NCBI RefSeq assembly: GCF_021018895.1
Contig: NC_079381.1
Coordinates: 7,280,001 to 7,344,000, forward strand
Source of the DNA: Seriola aureovittata
Lineage: Eukaryota; Chordata; Actinopteri; Carangiformes; Carangidae
Direction of reading: 5' to 3'
DNA length: 64,000 bases
The position numbers were made by a program, and so were the translations under genes. This document shows, one piece after another, positions 25,589 through 39,731 of this stretch. The notes below the pieces were generated by a model, which was given only the letters and a program-made list of their open reading frames with translations, did no database searches and had not been told where the DNA came from. The number at the start of each line of letters is the position of its first letter. The stretch's first letter is position 1.

Positions 25589-27760
25589 TGGGATTGGAGG
25601 GTTGATGAGAAAAATCAAGGACAGCCGCCTGTGCCTTCCCTAACTCTGTTAGGCCAGACTGGCATTTTAATAAGGGCTGGTGAATACCACTGCTTCATCC
25701 TCCCGGGGAAGCCAAACACACACGCACACACACACATTCACACATCTTTGGCCTCATGCACACAAAGTATACAGAGGGAGGTAGAGGCACAAATCATGCG
25801 TAGGTGTGTATGCACTCTAGTGTACACAGAATGAGGAGGTGTGTGTGAATGTGTGTGTGTATAAAAAAAAAATATACCTCCATAACTACATATTATAAAG
25901 ACGTGAAGGCGCACTGGTGAAAGTGTTCTAGATATTAAATTACTTCAAAAATAAATCTATAAATGGTAAATTAAGTGTCTGGCAGAGACAGCCACTGGGG
26001 AGACCCTTGCCCATATTGTAATGCCATTACTGTCCATACAAGAGCAGCAAGGGTGGCCCAGCTGAATACAAGAGAGCTTTCACATTCTCTCATGTCAAGC
26101 ACGGAGCCCACTGACAATAAGGAGTGGGAGTGAGCAGTGAGATTGCAGCGCTGGTGAAACACTGCATGGGGCTTGTATTAGTGTTTCGCTGCCTATCAGC
26201 TGTAGCATGATGTGTCGCAATCCAGAGGGGGTGCATCAGGCGACGGGGACTCATCTCGCGGAGAGAGTAATATAGATAGATGAACGCCAGCTCATATTGA
26301 CCAATGTAGATGAAAGCAAGAGTCATACATAATGTTCACACATACTGTGGCGGCTTCTGCTATCGATCTCAAGTGTGGAAGTGGCGGAGATGCTGGCGTG
26401 CTGTGATGCACTCATTGGATTGCTGCTGTCACACTCTTTACTCTCAGCAACATCCTGTGTCAGTATTTATGTAATGCATCTCTGCATGGAGGCCCAGCCC
26501 CGGTTGTGTTACAATTCTGTCTTAGTTTCCTCGGAGCCCGCTTTGATCAAAAACTGAAAAATATAGCAAATGTAGTCATCTACATATAGAAAAACGCGAA
26601 ATATTTCTATATAATTTGTTTCTTTTAAGCAAGAGTGAAAACACGATTGCTGAGTTTGTATGACAATTTGACTGGAGCAACTTGCAAATGCAGTTGGGAC
26701 CAAACTAATATGTTGACCTTTTAAGCTGACAAGTGTGTAATGTGATTGCGCGCACGCAGCTCCGTTTCTATTTTCTTGAGTTTCCTTTTTTTTTTTTTTT
26801 TTTCACACAGCGGGGAGAGCAGCCTGCGAGAGGGATCAGAGTGGGCGTGATACCACTCGCCCTTTTTTTTTTTTTTTTTTTTAAAAAGAAGAGATGAAAC
26901 AGAGCAACATCCTGATTGAAGATAAATCCACCCTGATTAGCTTTGCTGTGCTCTTTATGTTGTTGTTTCTACTTCTGCTTTTCTTCTTCCTGCTCCTTTT
27001 AGTTGCCATTCCAGCTGAAATATAAAGTCTGTCATGAAACACTGACATGCTTGAATAATTGTTCACTCTATAGTCTTGTTTTTTTTGTTTTTGTTTCATT
27101 TTTTTATTTTTTTGACTAAAGCTGTTTTCCAGATGTCTGTGTTTTTGCTTTGCTTGTCTGAAACCAACAAATAATTTGACTTCATCTGTAGTGCGCAGCT
27201 ACAGAAGGTGCGTGACTTGTCAAGCATGAATGCAAGCGGAGACATGCATGAAACATTTTGAATTATCATATGTATTACTTCAATTCAATTATTGGTATCC
27301 CCTTAAGTTAGAAGAAAATATTATTGGATTTCCATTTTACATCTTGATTTATTCATTTTCCTTTTTCCACCAAAAGCCATGGCGGGCAGCTCTGTCCATG
27401 CCTTTTTCTTTTTTTCTTTTTTTTTTCCCTTTACATGCCTGCAATCATTGCTACCAGATGGTCCTTATACATACACCTATGCATAACCCCAACATGTATA
27501 GGCTCTGGCTCGTCCCTTTACATTATTGGAATTGCCCAATGGGCATTGCCAGCGAGGGTTTAATGAATTAAAGTGGACATAGCTGACTCAGTTCAATCGA
27601 TAACTGGTCCCCAGTGGAGCCCACTGCTCTGTGCGCCAGAGACAGCAGAGAAGGGGGAGATGGGAAGACAGAGATAGAGTGACAAAGAGAACAAGAGAGA
27701 AAAATGAAAGAGAGAGCAGAAAAGAGCACACAAAAGAGGAAAAAAGACATGGTAACCCTC

Positions 27761-27791
<31 letters not shown>

Positions 27792-27965
27792 TGAAGGGAG
27801 AGGAGCAGGGATGGGGCTGAATACGAAAATGGATGGAGGCGATGAATGACGTCCGGCTGATGAAAGGGTTAAGTGTTTTGCAGTTCCTCACCCTAATGGC
27901 TCCTCAAGAGGGCTAGTTTGTGCTATATTCCCACAAGATCCTTGGAGATACACACTTGATTCCTG

Positions 27966-27988
27966 TTTTTTTTTTTTTTTTTTTTTTT
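27966..27988. repeat. Poly-T tract (T23)
   Basis: A 23-base T homopolymer in otherwise complex sequence. Confidence 0.9.
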
Positions 27989-29136
27989 GTTTTCCCCTAC
28001 AGCGGCTTGTTTGTACTTTAGAGCACAAACAAACTGGGACTTTATAACACATGTGGCCTCATTCAGTCCAGCGCTCATAGAAACAACATTTGTCTTGCTC
28101 TTCATCTCGATGCTGAAATCATAATTGTTGTGGCCTTTGGAGCAATAAAGACTTTCCAATGGTGTGCTTTGTTCCAGCATGCAGCCTGGCAGTAAGAAAA
28201 AGGGAGTTTTGTTTTATTTTGCATAAGCAACAGATTAAAGAAAACTATTGGCCTTGAAAAGAATTACATAAGATAAAATGCAAAGTATAACCATTTTACA
28301 AGGCTGAACGATCCCTCTCCCTCTCCAGGGTCCACACCGACTTACATCAGGGATTCCAAACACCCACTATTAAATGGATTTTGGCTGTTTTATGGGTTTC
28401 TTCCACTGGTGTATGCGAGAATAGATGCTACACAGCTATCCAGCAGAGCCTGCTCTTGAAATAAATGACAACATTGGTCATTGGCTCACACAACTTGAAA
28501 CAAACTGTTTTGGTTGAATACTGAATCAGGAAATAGATTGACGCTCTTAGGGGGTATTGTTCAATGAGAATGGGAGAGCAAATTGTAGATTCGGAGCAAG
28601 TGCACACAAAGTAGTATAACCTCTGAGATGTTGTCTCCATATAAAAATGTAATGGCTAACATGTTAGCAAACAATTGCCTACACCTCGAGCAAATATGAA
28701 GCAACGTAGGCATTCATTTAGGGTCATGTTACATGACAATGATTAGTGTTAATCTAATATGCACTCATCTTTTTGATCTGTTTTAGTCTTTACTAAATCC
28801 TGAGAAAAATCTGTCTCTTTAAAGGTGCTACATGTTCAACTGTCTTCAATACCTAGTTGTAGTACCTAATAGGGACCTAGTAGTACCTAACTTTGCATTT
28901 CTGCTGTGTGGTACAGGGCTGGTAGCAGTTGAGTCATGTGCTGCAAAACCAAAACAATGAGCTTGAAAGCTCTGAAACAAGTCGCTTAATTGTTGTTAAT
29001 TCTTTGATCCATATTCATTAGCGGCACTTTAATCATACATGTTCTTTTTCACATTTCTTAAACACACACAAATTCAAGGACTGGATGAAGTTGCATTTAC
29101 AGTCAGCAATTTTTTACATTTTGAAAACTATAGATT

Positions 29137-29558
29137 TTAAAGTCCCGTGTTTCCAGTGTTTTTAATAAAAGTTTTTGTATCCATAAGAAAATATATTTGT
29201 GATTAAGTGTAGTTTTCCATCTCCTCTCTCAGGCTTTGGAACTCTTGTAACAACAGGTCGGTGAACCAATCAGAAGAGAGGCTGTGAGCCTCTTCTCTAC
29301 AGTCAAAGAAACACATTCCTAGAAGGTTGGATGGTGGGTTCAGGTGGGCTGTGCTGGGGGCATGACTGAGGGCAGTGACTATATAGTTGTGACATCACAA
29401 AGCTACAGACGTCCTGACGGCTCAGTTTCTGAATACAGGCATTTCTCTGTGGACTGAGCGCTTTGATATTTTTCACAGTATTACTACACAACCTAGACCT
29501 GCTTTATAATAAAAAAAAAAACATGGCAATCTCACTTTATACAATATGGGACCTTTAA
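29137..29558 (-). mobile_element. TTAA-flanked MITE (non-autonomous DNA transposon)
   Basis: The left end reads TTAAAGTCCCGTGTT. The reverse complement of the right end reads TTAAAGGTCCCATATT, so the two ends form an imperfect inverted repeat, and both carry TTAA. TTAA targets are characteristic of piggyBac and Kolobok elements. The interior at 29370-29550 (CTGAATACAGG, CTCTGTGGACTGAGCGCTTTGAT, ACCTAGACCTGCTTTATAAT) resembles a very common percomorph repeat that I recognise from memory. There is no open frame of note. The 422-bp length fits a MITE. The superfamily is uncertain. Confidence 0.65.
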
Positions 29559-30585
29559 CACTACGGATTTCCTTCCAATTGTGTCAGATGAGCATAAACG
29601 CATTTCCATCCTGTCTGAAATGACTGTCTCTGTCTCGCCTGTTCTTAGCTGCGCCACATTTTCTCACATTCTATTATTTTTTGTTTTAGCTTACCCCCGG
29701 CCGGTGCTCTCTTTTCATATTTTTCTGCCTTGACAGGGAACGGGTTCGCCTGTCAAGTCACACTTGTGACTGACTGCGTGATGGATGGTATTCTGGTTAG
29801 AGCTCTTCTCTGTTTAAGGCACACAGCGGGGCAGAATCACCCAGCCACCTCCCACTCTACCTGTCATGCACCGCACCCTGCTCACGTCACCCTGTATTAC
29901 TTGAGATTTTTCCCTAACCGCCTCTCCTTTTCAAAGCAACCTTGCTCTGCCTCTCCATCCATTTGTTGGCTTTTCACTCTCGTCTGGCACTATTTGTCTT
30001 TCCACTGTGTATCTGTCAGCTGCACACAGTCCATCATTGTCTTATGTTTTGAACTGTGATTCATCCCGCATTTGCATTTCGCCTTCATTTTAGTATAAGC
30101 TAATACCCTAATAACACTGTCTCCTCAAGAAAACCTGCTGTCTGGCGTTCAGTTGCTGGGTTTTTTCCATTTCGTCTTTACGCCTAAAACTCTGCGGTTT
30201 AATACGACTCTCCCCGCACTACAGTCGTTCAACAAAGACAATGTAATCTAATGGTACCCTCTTTTTTTCCATTAGGCTCTCTGTTCTACCATCCTTTTGC
30301 TCCCAATTATTTCCTTGCAATTTCCCATCCCACTAATCATAGTGTGCGCAGATGGACAAAGTGTAGTTATGCTAGCAAGGAGCAGGGCAAATGCAGCCTT
30401 TTTTTTTTTTCAGGCACTGCTGCGGTAATGGGTCCTTGACTGATTGACAGGCCTATTCTCTGCTCCTCCTGAGTGACAAGTCTGCAGTCGCCGCTGCAAC
30501 GTAGGAAATGAGAGTGGAATTACAATACCGACCATGTCACCTCCTCAGGGGACAGGAGAAAAGAAAATACAATCACAGTCTCCAT

Positions 30586-30588
<3 letters not shown>

Positions 30589-30621
<33 letters not shown>
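30589..30621. repeat. (CA)n microsatellite
   Basis: About 33 bp of CA. Two overlapping open frames here are Thr/His-rich only because of the repeat. Confidence 0.95.
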
Positions 30622-30623
<2 letters not shown>

Positions 30624-31150
30624 TACACAACGTCGCAGTCTCCATTTAGCTTCACTCTGGTGGAGAAACGCACACATGCATGCACTCACACAACTAGTCT
30701 GCAGCAGTGGTTTTTTTGCCTGCTATTATGCGAGCATATACATGGGGTTAACATGACATCCTCCCAAGCTGTTCAGGCACTGAAATGGGGAAAGCTGCAC
30801 GTATGCGAACCAACAATCTTTGGACGATGTAGGTATTATTCTTATAAGCCAAAACCTAAAATTCAGTAAAATAAAAAAAATTTGTCCTTTTTATAATGAT
30901 AATAAAGATGTTTCTTTTTTTCTGCTTGGAGACCTGTGGGACCTCAGCTTAAATAGTTTAACTTTAGAGGAAGTGACAATGTGAATACAAGGGGAAGCTA
31001 ATTCATTTCATCCTCGTGAAGTAAATGTGTGAAGTGACTGTGGTTTTCTTCGAAAGAACTGCAAACCCCCTTAATATTTTAGGGTATCCGAGGGATTTGT
31101 TTAAAGAAAATTATGAAAAAGACAGAAAGTCTCTCTATCTTTCTTCATGA

Positions 31151-31151
<1 letters not shown>

Positions 31152-31194
<43 letters not shown>
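31152..31194. repeat. (TG)n microsatellite
   Basis: About 43 bp of TG with a short further TG block after a GCA interruption. Confidence 0.95.
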
Positions 31195-31196
<2 letters not shown>

Positions 31197-31778
31197 ATGT
31201 GTGTGTGCATAAAAATAAAGTCACGGAGCAAAGAGACAGTGCAGGAGAGTTGAGGTACAGTGTGTTGTCTATTTACACCACATGAAAAAATGCAAATTCA
31301 AATCCGCAGATTCCTCTTCTGTCAGTCAAGGCTCAGTAATATAATCCTTGTAAACAGGAGGGGAAAAAGATACTAAGAGACGATGACCGAGGCATCAACT
31401 AGCGACTGAACCCACGGGAGGAGCTTTGCCGCCTTTGTCCAGTTCATGCTGCGATTGCACCATGCGCATTACTCCCTCTGAGTCATTACCAGGTCTGGTT
31501 AAAATGATGCTTTGGCAGATTAAAGTCTAAGTGGGGACATTTCCTATTAAAAGCTTTCTATTATGTCTGCTTTTACATGGAGACTGCCACCGGCCCCGCA
31601 GTCTGTTTGTGCTGCATTTACCCTGTTCCCCTGTCGCTCTGTCTTTACTGCCTGTGGTGCGAGTGGGGGTGTTTATGAGTTTATAAAGGCTCGTGACGCA
31701 TCATCATGCTTTTATAAATTCAAACTTGAAAAATCAGCCCACACGCCCTTCCCTCTTTCTCCTAACTACCCCCCCCCA

Positions 31779-31782
<4 letters not shown>

Positions 31783-31831
<49 letters not shown>
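31783..31831. repeat. (CA)n microsatellite
   Basis: About 49 bp of CA, preceded by a C-run at 31769-31777. It is 590 bp from the TG tract at 31152 and in inverted relation to it. Confidence 0.95.
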
Positions 31832-31834
<3 letters not shown>

Positions 31835-32014
31835 GTTTCCTAACCATCCCAGTACACTCATTTAACCTTGTTAAACCCTCTAAACTGGGCTGCTCAAGGG
31901 CTGCTACATGCCACAGTAATCTCTAACAGGGGATTCATTTCTGTCACCGTTAAAGGGGGGAAACGGTTCACATCGGCCATCTATAATTTACAGAAACGGA
32001 GCTGGAGATCTTTC

Positions 32015-32040
32015 GAGGAGGAGGAGGAGGAGGAGGAGGA
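32015..32040. repeat. (GAG)n trinucleotide repeat
   Basis: About eight GAG triplets, giving a Glu run in one frame and a Ser run on the other strand. There is no exon evidence. Confidence 0.9.
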
Positions 32041-33411
32041 ATGGCGATTGTTGTGATGTAACTTTAAGATGTGGCCTTGGGGGCAGAAATAGAGACAAGA
32101 GGCAGGATGGTTAGTGCTCGGAAGCAACACCAAGGCCTTTTGTGTCGTGACAGGCCAACACGAGGTGAAAGGGTTAGGACTGTAAGAGCCAGTGGTGAAA
32201 GGATACACATACACACACACACACACGTGTTAAGCAGCAGCTGGATGGGTGCACAGCCACCATAATGAACCCTATTGAAGGTGAGCAGCAGCCAGGTGGC
32301 CAGCCTTTCAGAGGTGGACGAAAGGCAATCAGCCCTGTGCCCACTTTTGTTTGTGTGCATGTATGTGTGTGTGTGTGTGTATGATGCACATGCTCCTGTA
32401 AGAGTGAAAAGGGGATCAGTCAGAGAATTGAATTGCGTATGGCATTGAGAATTGCTTTCAGGAGAGCTGGAGTGTGCTGCTGTGGATGGACTGGTGTTAT
32501 AGCCTCAGCAGACATCTATTGGAAAATCCCCTCAGAATTCATTGTGGTTAGAATAAAGTCTCAGTGTCAAGCATAAGACTGTTCAATAATTCTCCACTGT
32601 AAATTGATAGTTTTGAGTGTATTGCGTCTCATGGTGTCACGGGCTTCTGAAATTGTTTTTCGTTGAGCTATAGGTTTCCAATCCTGCAGTTAATGATACT
32701 TGTATTTTATTCTTTCAACTGCAGCCATCTGTACTCTTGAGTTTCCAACCAGGCTCATGAGCACACCTGTTTGAATGAATAATGGCCGGCGCAATATTGT
32801 GCAGTTAAGGAGCGTCGTACGGGGGGAAAGAAATGGTGATTGTTTTCTTCCTAGAGATGTTCTCCGCAGCCACAGCATGGGGCCCCTCTCCATAGATAAA
32901 CCGCCAGATGTTTCAGCGCCGTAGATTTGGCTATGAATCTTCTTAACTGCTGCTCAACCCCCGGATGACAGAACGAGTATATGGTCAAATCACTGTTTGT
33001 GACAGCACCCCACAATTTTTGCTCCACCTAACAACTGCCATTGATGGTTTTCCTTTACTCATCCCCCCGCCCCTCCAATTCCACGGCTCTTCCTCACATT
33101 TTTTTTTTTTTTATTCCCCCTTCTCACAGGGTTCAGCTCCTGTGTCACGTGGCGATATTTCAAACCGCACAGTTTGCTGGTGCTAATGCATTTAGTATCA
33201 ATGGCTAATTAAAACTGCAAGATCGCTTTGGTAAAACATCTGTTCCACTCTTAATAAGCAGGGCTGTCTTGAAGCGATTGCGTTAAGTGTCATTAAGTGC
33301 TGATCAAACGATGTTGCCCAGTCAATGGTGGTAAACGTTGCTGAATGATGAGTTGTGCATGCCCTGAATTCAAATACACTCCCGTACCCAACTATCACAA
33401 TATTCTGGACC

Positions 33412-33443
<32 letters not shown>

Positions 33444-33821
33444 TGTTTCTTTGCTTCTATTTTATTTCATTTATTCATTTTCAGGCTGTATATTAACATC
33501 TGTTCAGGAGCAAATATGATGCTTTTAGGCAAATGCATCGTCCATCAAAATATCGTTCAATTTCAAGTGTTGTTCTGGACCCCTGGTCAGTCTGCAGATG
33601 CCTTGAAATTTTTTCAAGAATCATGAATTTCAATCTGCCCCTGATCTGTTCTGACATCAAAAAAAAAAAAAGAGGATTTTAAAACTGTTAAATTAAACCT
33701 TAAAAATGAAGCTTCTTGCCTTGTCTCCACTGTGTTGTGTTGACTTACCCGATATCAGTAAATGGAACAACAAATGCTTCCCTATCTGGGTCATCCATTT
33801 ACATAAAGACAAAAAAGAGAC

Positions 33822-33824
<3 letters not shown>

Positions 33825-33866
<42 letters not shown>
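33825..33866. repeat. (GA)n microsatellite
   Basis: About 42 bp of GA with a single GATA interruption near the right end. Confidence 0.95.
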
Positions 33867-33872
<6 letters not shown>

Positions 33873-36409
33873 GAGTGAGAACAGGGAAAGATAACCGAAA
33901 ATTATTCATTTAAAAGTCTGAGAGCAGAAAGAAACGAACCTCAAAAGGGAAGTGAATTTTAAGTATGGCGCAGGATACTTCAGAGAGATTGATAATGTGC
34001 CTCCCAACTAGGTCAGATGAAGGAACTCATGACATCTGAATGACCTATGAAAATCAAGTTTTTAACCTTGTTAACATGTCCATGTGATGGGTTTTTTTAT
34101 ACAATACAAGACATATCATGAGTGTAATAAGCAGTGAACGCCATGACTGAGTATTTTCACCTTGGAACTGCAGCAGTGGTGGGCGGGGCACAAGGCCGGA
34201 TCCAGATTTCTCAAAAAGGAAGTAAGATTTGATGTACCTTCAGTCCCAGACTTTGACTTTTTTTCACTTTTTATGTGTGAAAATCCACGTTAAACAAAAT
34301 ATTAATCATAGCAGAGTATTATTTTTACATAGGAACTTTAATAAGTATGGAAGCAGTTCAGTCTTACATACCCAATCATTCAATGTGACACATGTCAAAA
34401 AGTGGTTATATATTCTTCAGGAGGTGAGTTCTGCTCTCTGCTCTGTATATATCATTATCTTTTATTTAAAAGTTTTAATCTAAAGATCAATTTGAGGGAA
34501 GTCACACATACTTTGTAAAATTGTAGGGAAAACAAAAAAACAAAGCGGTTTATGAATTCCATGACGTTCCTTTTGCTTTTTTTTAATTATTATTTTTTTA
34601 TTAAAACTTAATGGCTTTGGTTGGCCAGGGCGAATTTCCAAGGTTTCAGTGTTTCTAAAGATTCTCTTTTTAAACTCTGCTCTTTTCTTCCTTCCACCAC
34701 CCTTGCCTGAATCACTCCGCTCTGTTATTACTGTATTTCCATTTTATTCTCCTTTCCATGCATCCCCCTATGCAAGTACTCCGTCGTTTGTCCCCCATAT
34801 AATGTCTAAAAGGCAGCATTCCAAGTCCTATTGTGTAAAGCATTGGTGTGCATTGCTGAACTAATGGCTTTTAAGATGTCAAAGGGAAATGTAGCGCACA
34901 GAGAAAGAAAACTCCTTGCCCTGTGTGGGTTTTCATCTAAAATTGGTTCCTGTGCACTCTGCACTCGGACAGCTGCCATCCATTCTGCGAGAGACCTTTC
35001 TCTTCACTCTCAAAGAATGGTTAACAGCGGCAGGCAGCAATGACAATTCAAGTGGATGCATATTAAATCTGATAATGTTCACGCCGCCTCGTGAACAGGC
35101 ATACAAAAGATGTTCCTGTAGCTGCGTGAACTGTGTTTTTGCAGCGTGCGTCCTTGCATTTTACACTTGGCTTTGGGCACGCTCAGGTGTGTAAAGAGTG
35201 AGGCGGCGCCTGTGAAAATGTGGCAGTGGGATGGATCCGATCCCATTATTTCCCACCCTGGCTTGTAAAAACACTGTCTGGCCTGCTCTCAGGTGAGCAC
35301 ATCCGCTACAGTAACAGCCATCAGCTTATACAATGCTTCTTTGCTCAGGCAATCTTTTTACTCGGCAAATGAAGGGCTGTGTGAGTTTTATCAGCACTGC
35401 AATGCTCCCTCTGAAGGCTTCCTCTCAGGAAATGGAGGGGGAAGTGAGGGGTTGTGCACCGTCAGTTATCAGATATACAGTAGTTGCTCTGGGATATTAC
35501 TCGCTGATAGATTCTGAATAAGACATCTGCCAAAATACTCGGAGAGTCACTTCTTCGCATAGGTGCTTCACAGGAGAGCAGCGGCACACTATTTGATTCC
35601 GAGATTGGAAATGCTAGAAGTTGCAATTGTTCCGGTTCTTATCGGTGCAACATAGTGAAATTGCATACAGCCAAACTCACGCTCCCCCCACTCCCGCCAA
35701 TTTACCCCGTGTGTCATGTGGGTTAAGAGGAAGTGTAACCAACAGAAGAGGACAAGTCCACTATATCCACAACACTTGCACCGACACATCTGACAGGTGC
35801 TAAAATGAGACATAAGGGCCTGTAAAAAACCCCAGACATGGAGGGCAAGGGAGCTGAGGAGCTGCAGATTTCGGAGGAGAAAAGACAGAGACGCTGCTGT
35901 CTGAGGCCACAACCCCAACAGCATCACTGTGTACCATTTGTTTTCATGGATGTGACAGTCCTTAATTATTTCCAGGGGAGGGCTGAATGATTTGTATTTC
36001 AGTCGATGAGCTACGGGCCTTTTCTTCATCTAGTGTTAATGATTTAACTAAGTGCCTCTCATGTGCTTTATCTGCATATGAATTCTGTTAACCATATTTT
36101 TTAAGCTCAGCATGTTCTCACTGATAGCTATATGATTCCCTGGCTTCGGTTTAATTAGCATTATCATTAGTGTATAAGGTAATTGTATTGCTACCGATGC
36201 TATTGCCATAAGTGGCTTCATCACCTGGTCCGATGGCCGTACTGTTTTTTTTTTGTTTTTTTTAAAGCGATGTCCTTCAGTTGAGAATATAATATGCTAA
36301 TGAAATTCTTTTTGAAAATCAACCTGCAGGCTTTGAAGCTCTGCTTCTCGCTCCATTTCGTGTTCTTTGTTTTGTTTGCCTTGTACATTGGTGAAATCTT
36401 TTCCTGAAG

Positions 36410-36428
36410 CCCCCCCCCCCCCCCCCCC
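36410..36428. repeat. Poly-C tract (C19)
   Basis: A 19-base C homopolymer. Gly-rich minus-strand frames here are artefacts. Confidence 0.9.
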
Positions 36429-37628
36429 AAACTCTCTTCCCCTCCTATTTCCCAAGACGTTGCCACTGTAAATAGATTTACCTTTCCCCATAGCAAAGTC
36501 CCTTCTGCATATGTTTCCCCTCCCCGATTGAGCCTTTCATCCCTCACTATCTGACTTTTTTCTTCTTAACTTGAGACTAAACTGAGGGGACGGATTGATT
36601 CGAGGTGTCACGTTAATAACACCTCCCCTCTGGCATCTCAATGTTGCCATTAAGTTTGGTTCCATTTGTATTTCTACACCATAATGCAGTGAAGTCTGTT
36701 GTACTCGTACTGTTTTATCTGTGTCTAGTCAAATGTCTATTTCCCTCTAGTTCATTAGAAAGCAACATAAACGATCCAAAAATATGTTTATATGCCAATC
36801 ATAAGATGAGAATGTATGAGAATAGCCTGTTTAAAACTGTATTAGCACACCGGGTGCATTATTACAGTCTCACTAAGCTGACAGTGTTACCTTGCTATTC
36901 ATAACATTTAAATCTTCCTGCCATATGACAGCAAACAATGTAGGAGTGGCTTCCAAAATCCTCAGTAATCCATCTTCTTAGTGATTACCACAAGAACTGG
37001 CTGTTAACTGCTTGTGACAGCCAACATGAAACACTGAGACAGATGTCATAAGTTATTGTCGTTGGCAGTCAAGAGGCATTATGCAACTTTAATGGTGACT
37101 TACATCAAGCTTCACAAAGCATCGTCGACTCCGAATGAGGATGCTGTGTCGCTCGCGGTGCAATGTCTCTGCAGCCCAAATACACCACCCGAGTCCGTGA
37201 GCTGCAGCCAGAAGAGCATCGCTCCCAAAAGACTTACTGGAGCAAGGCCCCGAGCCACCTTGAACTATACCACTGCTCCTCAAATAACTCAAATGGAGGT
37301 CATTTTACAGAGTGAAGTTACTGTAAGCACAATGGATGTACTCACTCTGCAGCAATAGCCTGAAGAGTCCAAGAGCATAAATGAGGCCTGGGATATTATA
37401 TTTCAATCTCCCCCTCTCTTCCTCCGCTCTCTGTCATTTGTGCACACATGCACAACATGCTCTCTCTCTCTCTATCTCTCTTCATTCCTCTTTCTCTCTG
37501 CCAGGTTTGCTTCTTAGAACAATTTACAGGGAAAGTGGCACAAGTCCACAGATTGCAACTCCTACTCGCATCCCTCAGCTCGTTAGCGTTCAGACAGACA
37601 GTGTAGTTCCTGTTCCAGCTTAACTCCC

Positions 37629-37653
37629 CCCACCACCACCACCACCACCACCA
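37629..37653. repeat. (CCA)n trinucleotide repeat
   Basis: About eight CCA triplets after a short C-run. The Trp run on the minus strand is an artefact. Confidence 0.9.
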
Positions 37654-37889
37654 ACACGTCCCTGACTCTTGCTCAGTGCCTATTTTCAACCCCATTTCCC
37701 ACACCTAAATCCTTCTCTGTTGGACTAGCATGCCCCACTGTCTCAAATTACCCTCAGTTACCCCCAGACCCCGTTGCATGCAGCATCACGGAAACCCACT
37801 CATCTACAAATGTTGCCTTTCGTTACGCATGGTTACCGGCCCGTCGACATAATTCTCTCCCCCAACTCATTGGGCTGCTAATACCAACC

Positions 37890-37891
37890 AG

Positions 37892-37923
<32 letters not shown>

Positions 37924-38000
37924 AGAGGGGAGGAAAGGATGATGGGGTTGGGTCTGGGCAGGAGGAGACAACGAGGAGGGGGTGGCGGGGGGGGGGGGAG
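37890..38000. repeat. GA tract and G-rich purine block
   Basis: GA repeats at 37890-37914 are followed by purine-rich DNA and a long G-run at about 37987-37999. The whole block is strongly strand-asymmetric. Confidence 0.85.
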
Positions 38001-38911
38001 AGGAGTATGATCTGGCTTCTGAACTTAGCGATAAAAATATCATTTGCCAAAGACCACCAAAGTGTAATGCACAGCCTTAATGAATGGGAATAGCAAATGA
38101 GGGACTGGCATATACAAACACAGGCTGTCTGAATAATTCCATTAGAAAACAGTCAATGTTCATTTGGGCCGTAATTAGGCCCCCTCTCCCAGAGACATGC
38201 TGGCCTGATTGATAGTCAAATTGCAGGAGATTGTGTTTACTTTTTCATCCTATCTAGTTAGGAATTCTTCCTACGTCTCATGTCTCATGTTCTCTCTTTC
38301 ATCCCTCCCCCAACCCTCCATCCATCTCATGAATAAAGCAACAGAATGGCCGGAGGTTGATTCTTGGAAACAGGAAACACAATTATTGTAAAAATCTCGC
38401 TACACCTCTCCAAAGGGAGTGTGTATATATGCGTGTGTGTCTGTGGGTGGGTTGGTGGGGGGGATAACAGATGCATTTCATCACTATGGGTGTGCGCTAT
38501 GGCTGCGTGTCTGTATGCTTGTTTGAAAACCACCATTATAAATGTCATTTGTCTGTCATTGCTCACAATAACTGGCTCACTTGCTCCTTTCAAAACATTT
38601 GAATATTCCAAAATCGTTTTTTTTCCTAGTGTGAAGCGATTTAAACAAAATCCCCAAAGTATTTTAGTTATCTCTTTCAGCTCTGCTTTAGTGAAAAATA
38701 TTTGCTTTTTCCATGGCTCATGGTATAATATTTTATCTGTGAGAGAAGAGGCATGGCATCATGGTGTCATCATGATCCTTGAAATCTTTCGCCTTAGGGC
38801 AGCACATGGTGCTTGCTGTGTTGCAGTGTTTTTTTCTGTAGAGGGGGCGCGTGCCTTCCAGTGCACTGCTTTTAGTACAGTTATCATACGACACATTGCT
38901 GAAGAGCAGGA

Positions 38912-38953
38912 TTATTTATTTATTTATTTAATTCATTTATTTATTTAGTTATT
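38912..38953. repeat. (TTTA)n microsatellite
   Basis: TTTA units with one ATTCA interruption. A similar, shorter TTTA tract lies at 47427-47450. Confidence 0.9.
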
Positions 38954-39626
38954 TTTGGCACCAGGTGGGTGGTATTGCGTTTGGATGGCATGTGCTGTTC
39001 TCATATAGCTCAAATATAACTTCCACTTTTTTTGTGAGGACCTTTTTCTCAACCTTAAAATCCTATTAGATCCTGATTGCATCCGGTTGTAAGGTGAATG
39101 ACTCAGTCCAAATCATGTGATTGTAATAAGCTTGTCAGTATTTTTTGAAACGTTGCTCGGTGTTCGAAAATCAATCCATCTCACTTTCAAATGCTCTAAC
39201 TTCCCACTCCTCATTTCCTGGATCCCAACTGTTTCTCCATCATGCAAGAAAAAGGACCTAAAAATAAATGGATAATATAACTTATTTTTGTTTTATTTTT
39301 ACTATTCCACGACCAAACCGCGTGTTTCGTAAGTGCCCACGACAGCAGTTTTGTTTTCCTTATTGTTCGCTCATGAGGCCACACTGATGAAAAAGGCGTC
39401 CTGCATGATCCAATGGCAGCACACTCACCCTGGCAGCCATGTGTGCTATCGGAAAGTGCTGGCAGAGCCTGCAGTAATGACTTAATATCAGTCCTCCCAC
39501 GGAGGAGCAGATGAGAGCACAGGTGTGCAGATTGTCCCCTGTCACATGGCACTGCAGGGTCCACACATGCCGTTCTCCATTAGTTAACCCACCATCAGAC
39601 CATTAATATATACACTGACATTAGCA

Positions 39627-39628
<2 letters not shown>

Positions 39629-39667
<39 letters not shown>

Positions 39668-39673
39668 TTATGT

Positions 39674-39731
<58 letters not shown>

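Larger units (their letters stand above)
22370..29136. other. Non-coding DNA with microsatellites
   Basis: No exon is supported. Simple sequence includes a TA/AG compound at 23256-23290, TG tracts at 25508-25542 and 25569-25588, CA near 25718-25735, a T-run near 26868-26882, purine-rich DNA at 27620-27800 and T23 at 27966-27988. Open frames in these parts are driven by the repeats. Confidence 0.65.

Noticed and set aside
38824..38845. CTCF-like core (AGAGGGGGCGCGTG)
   Set aside because: The CCAC part of the motif is missing, so the match is too partial to report as a site.
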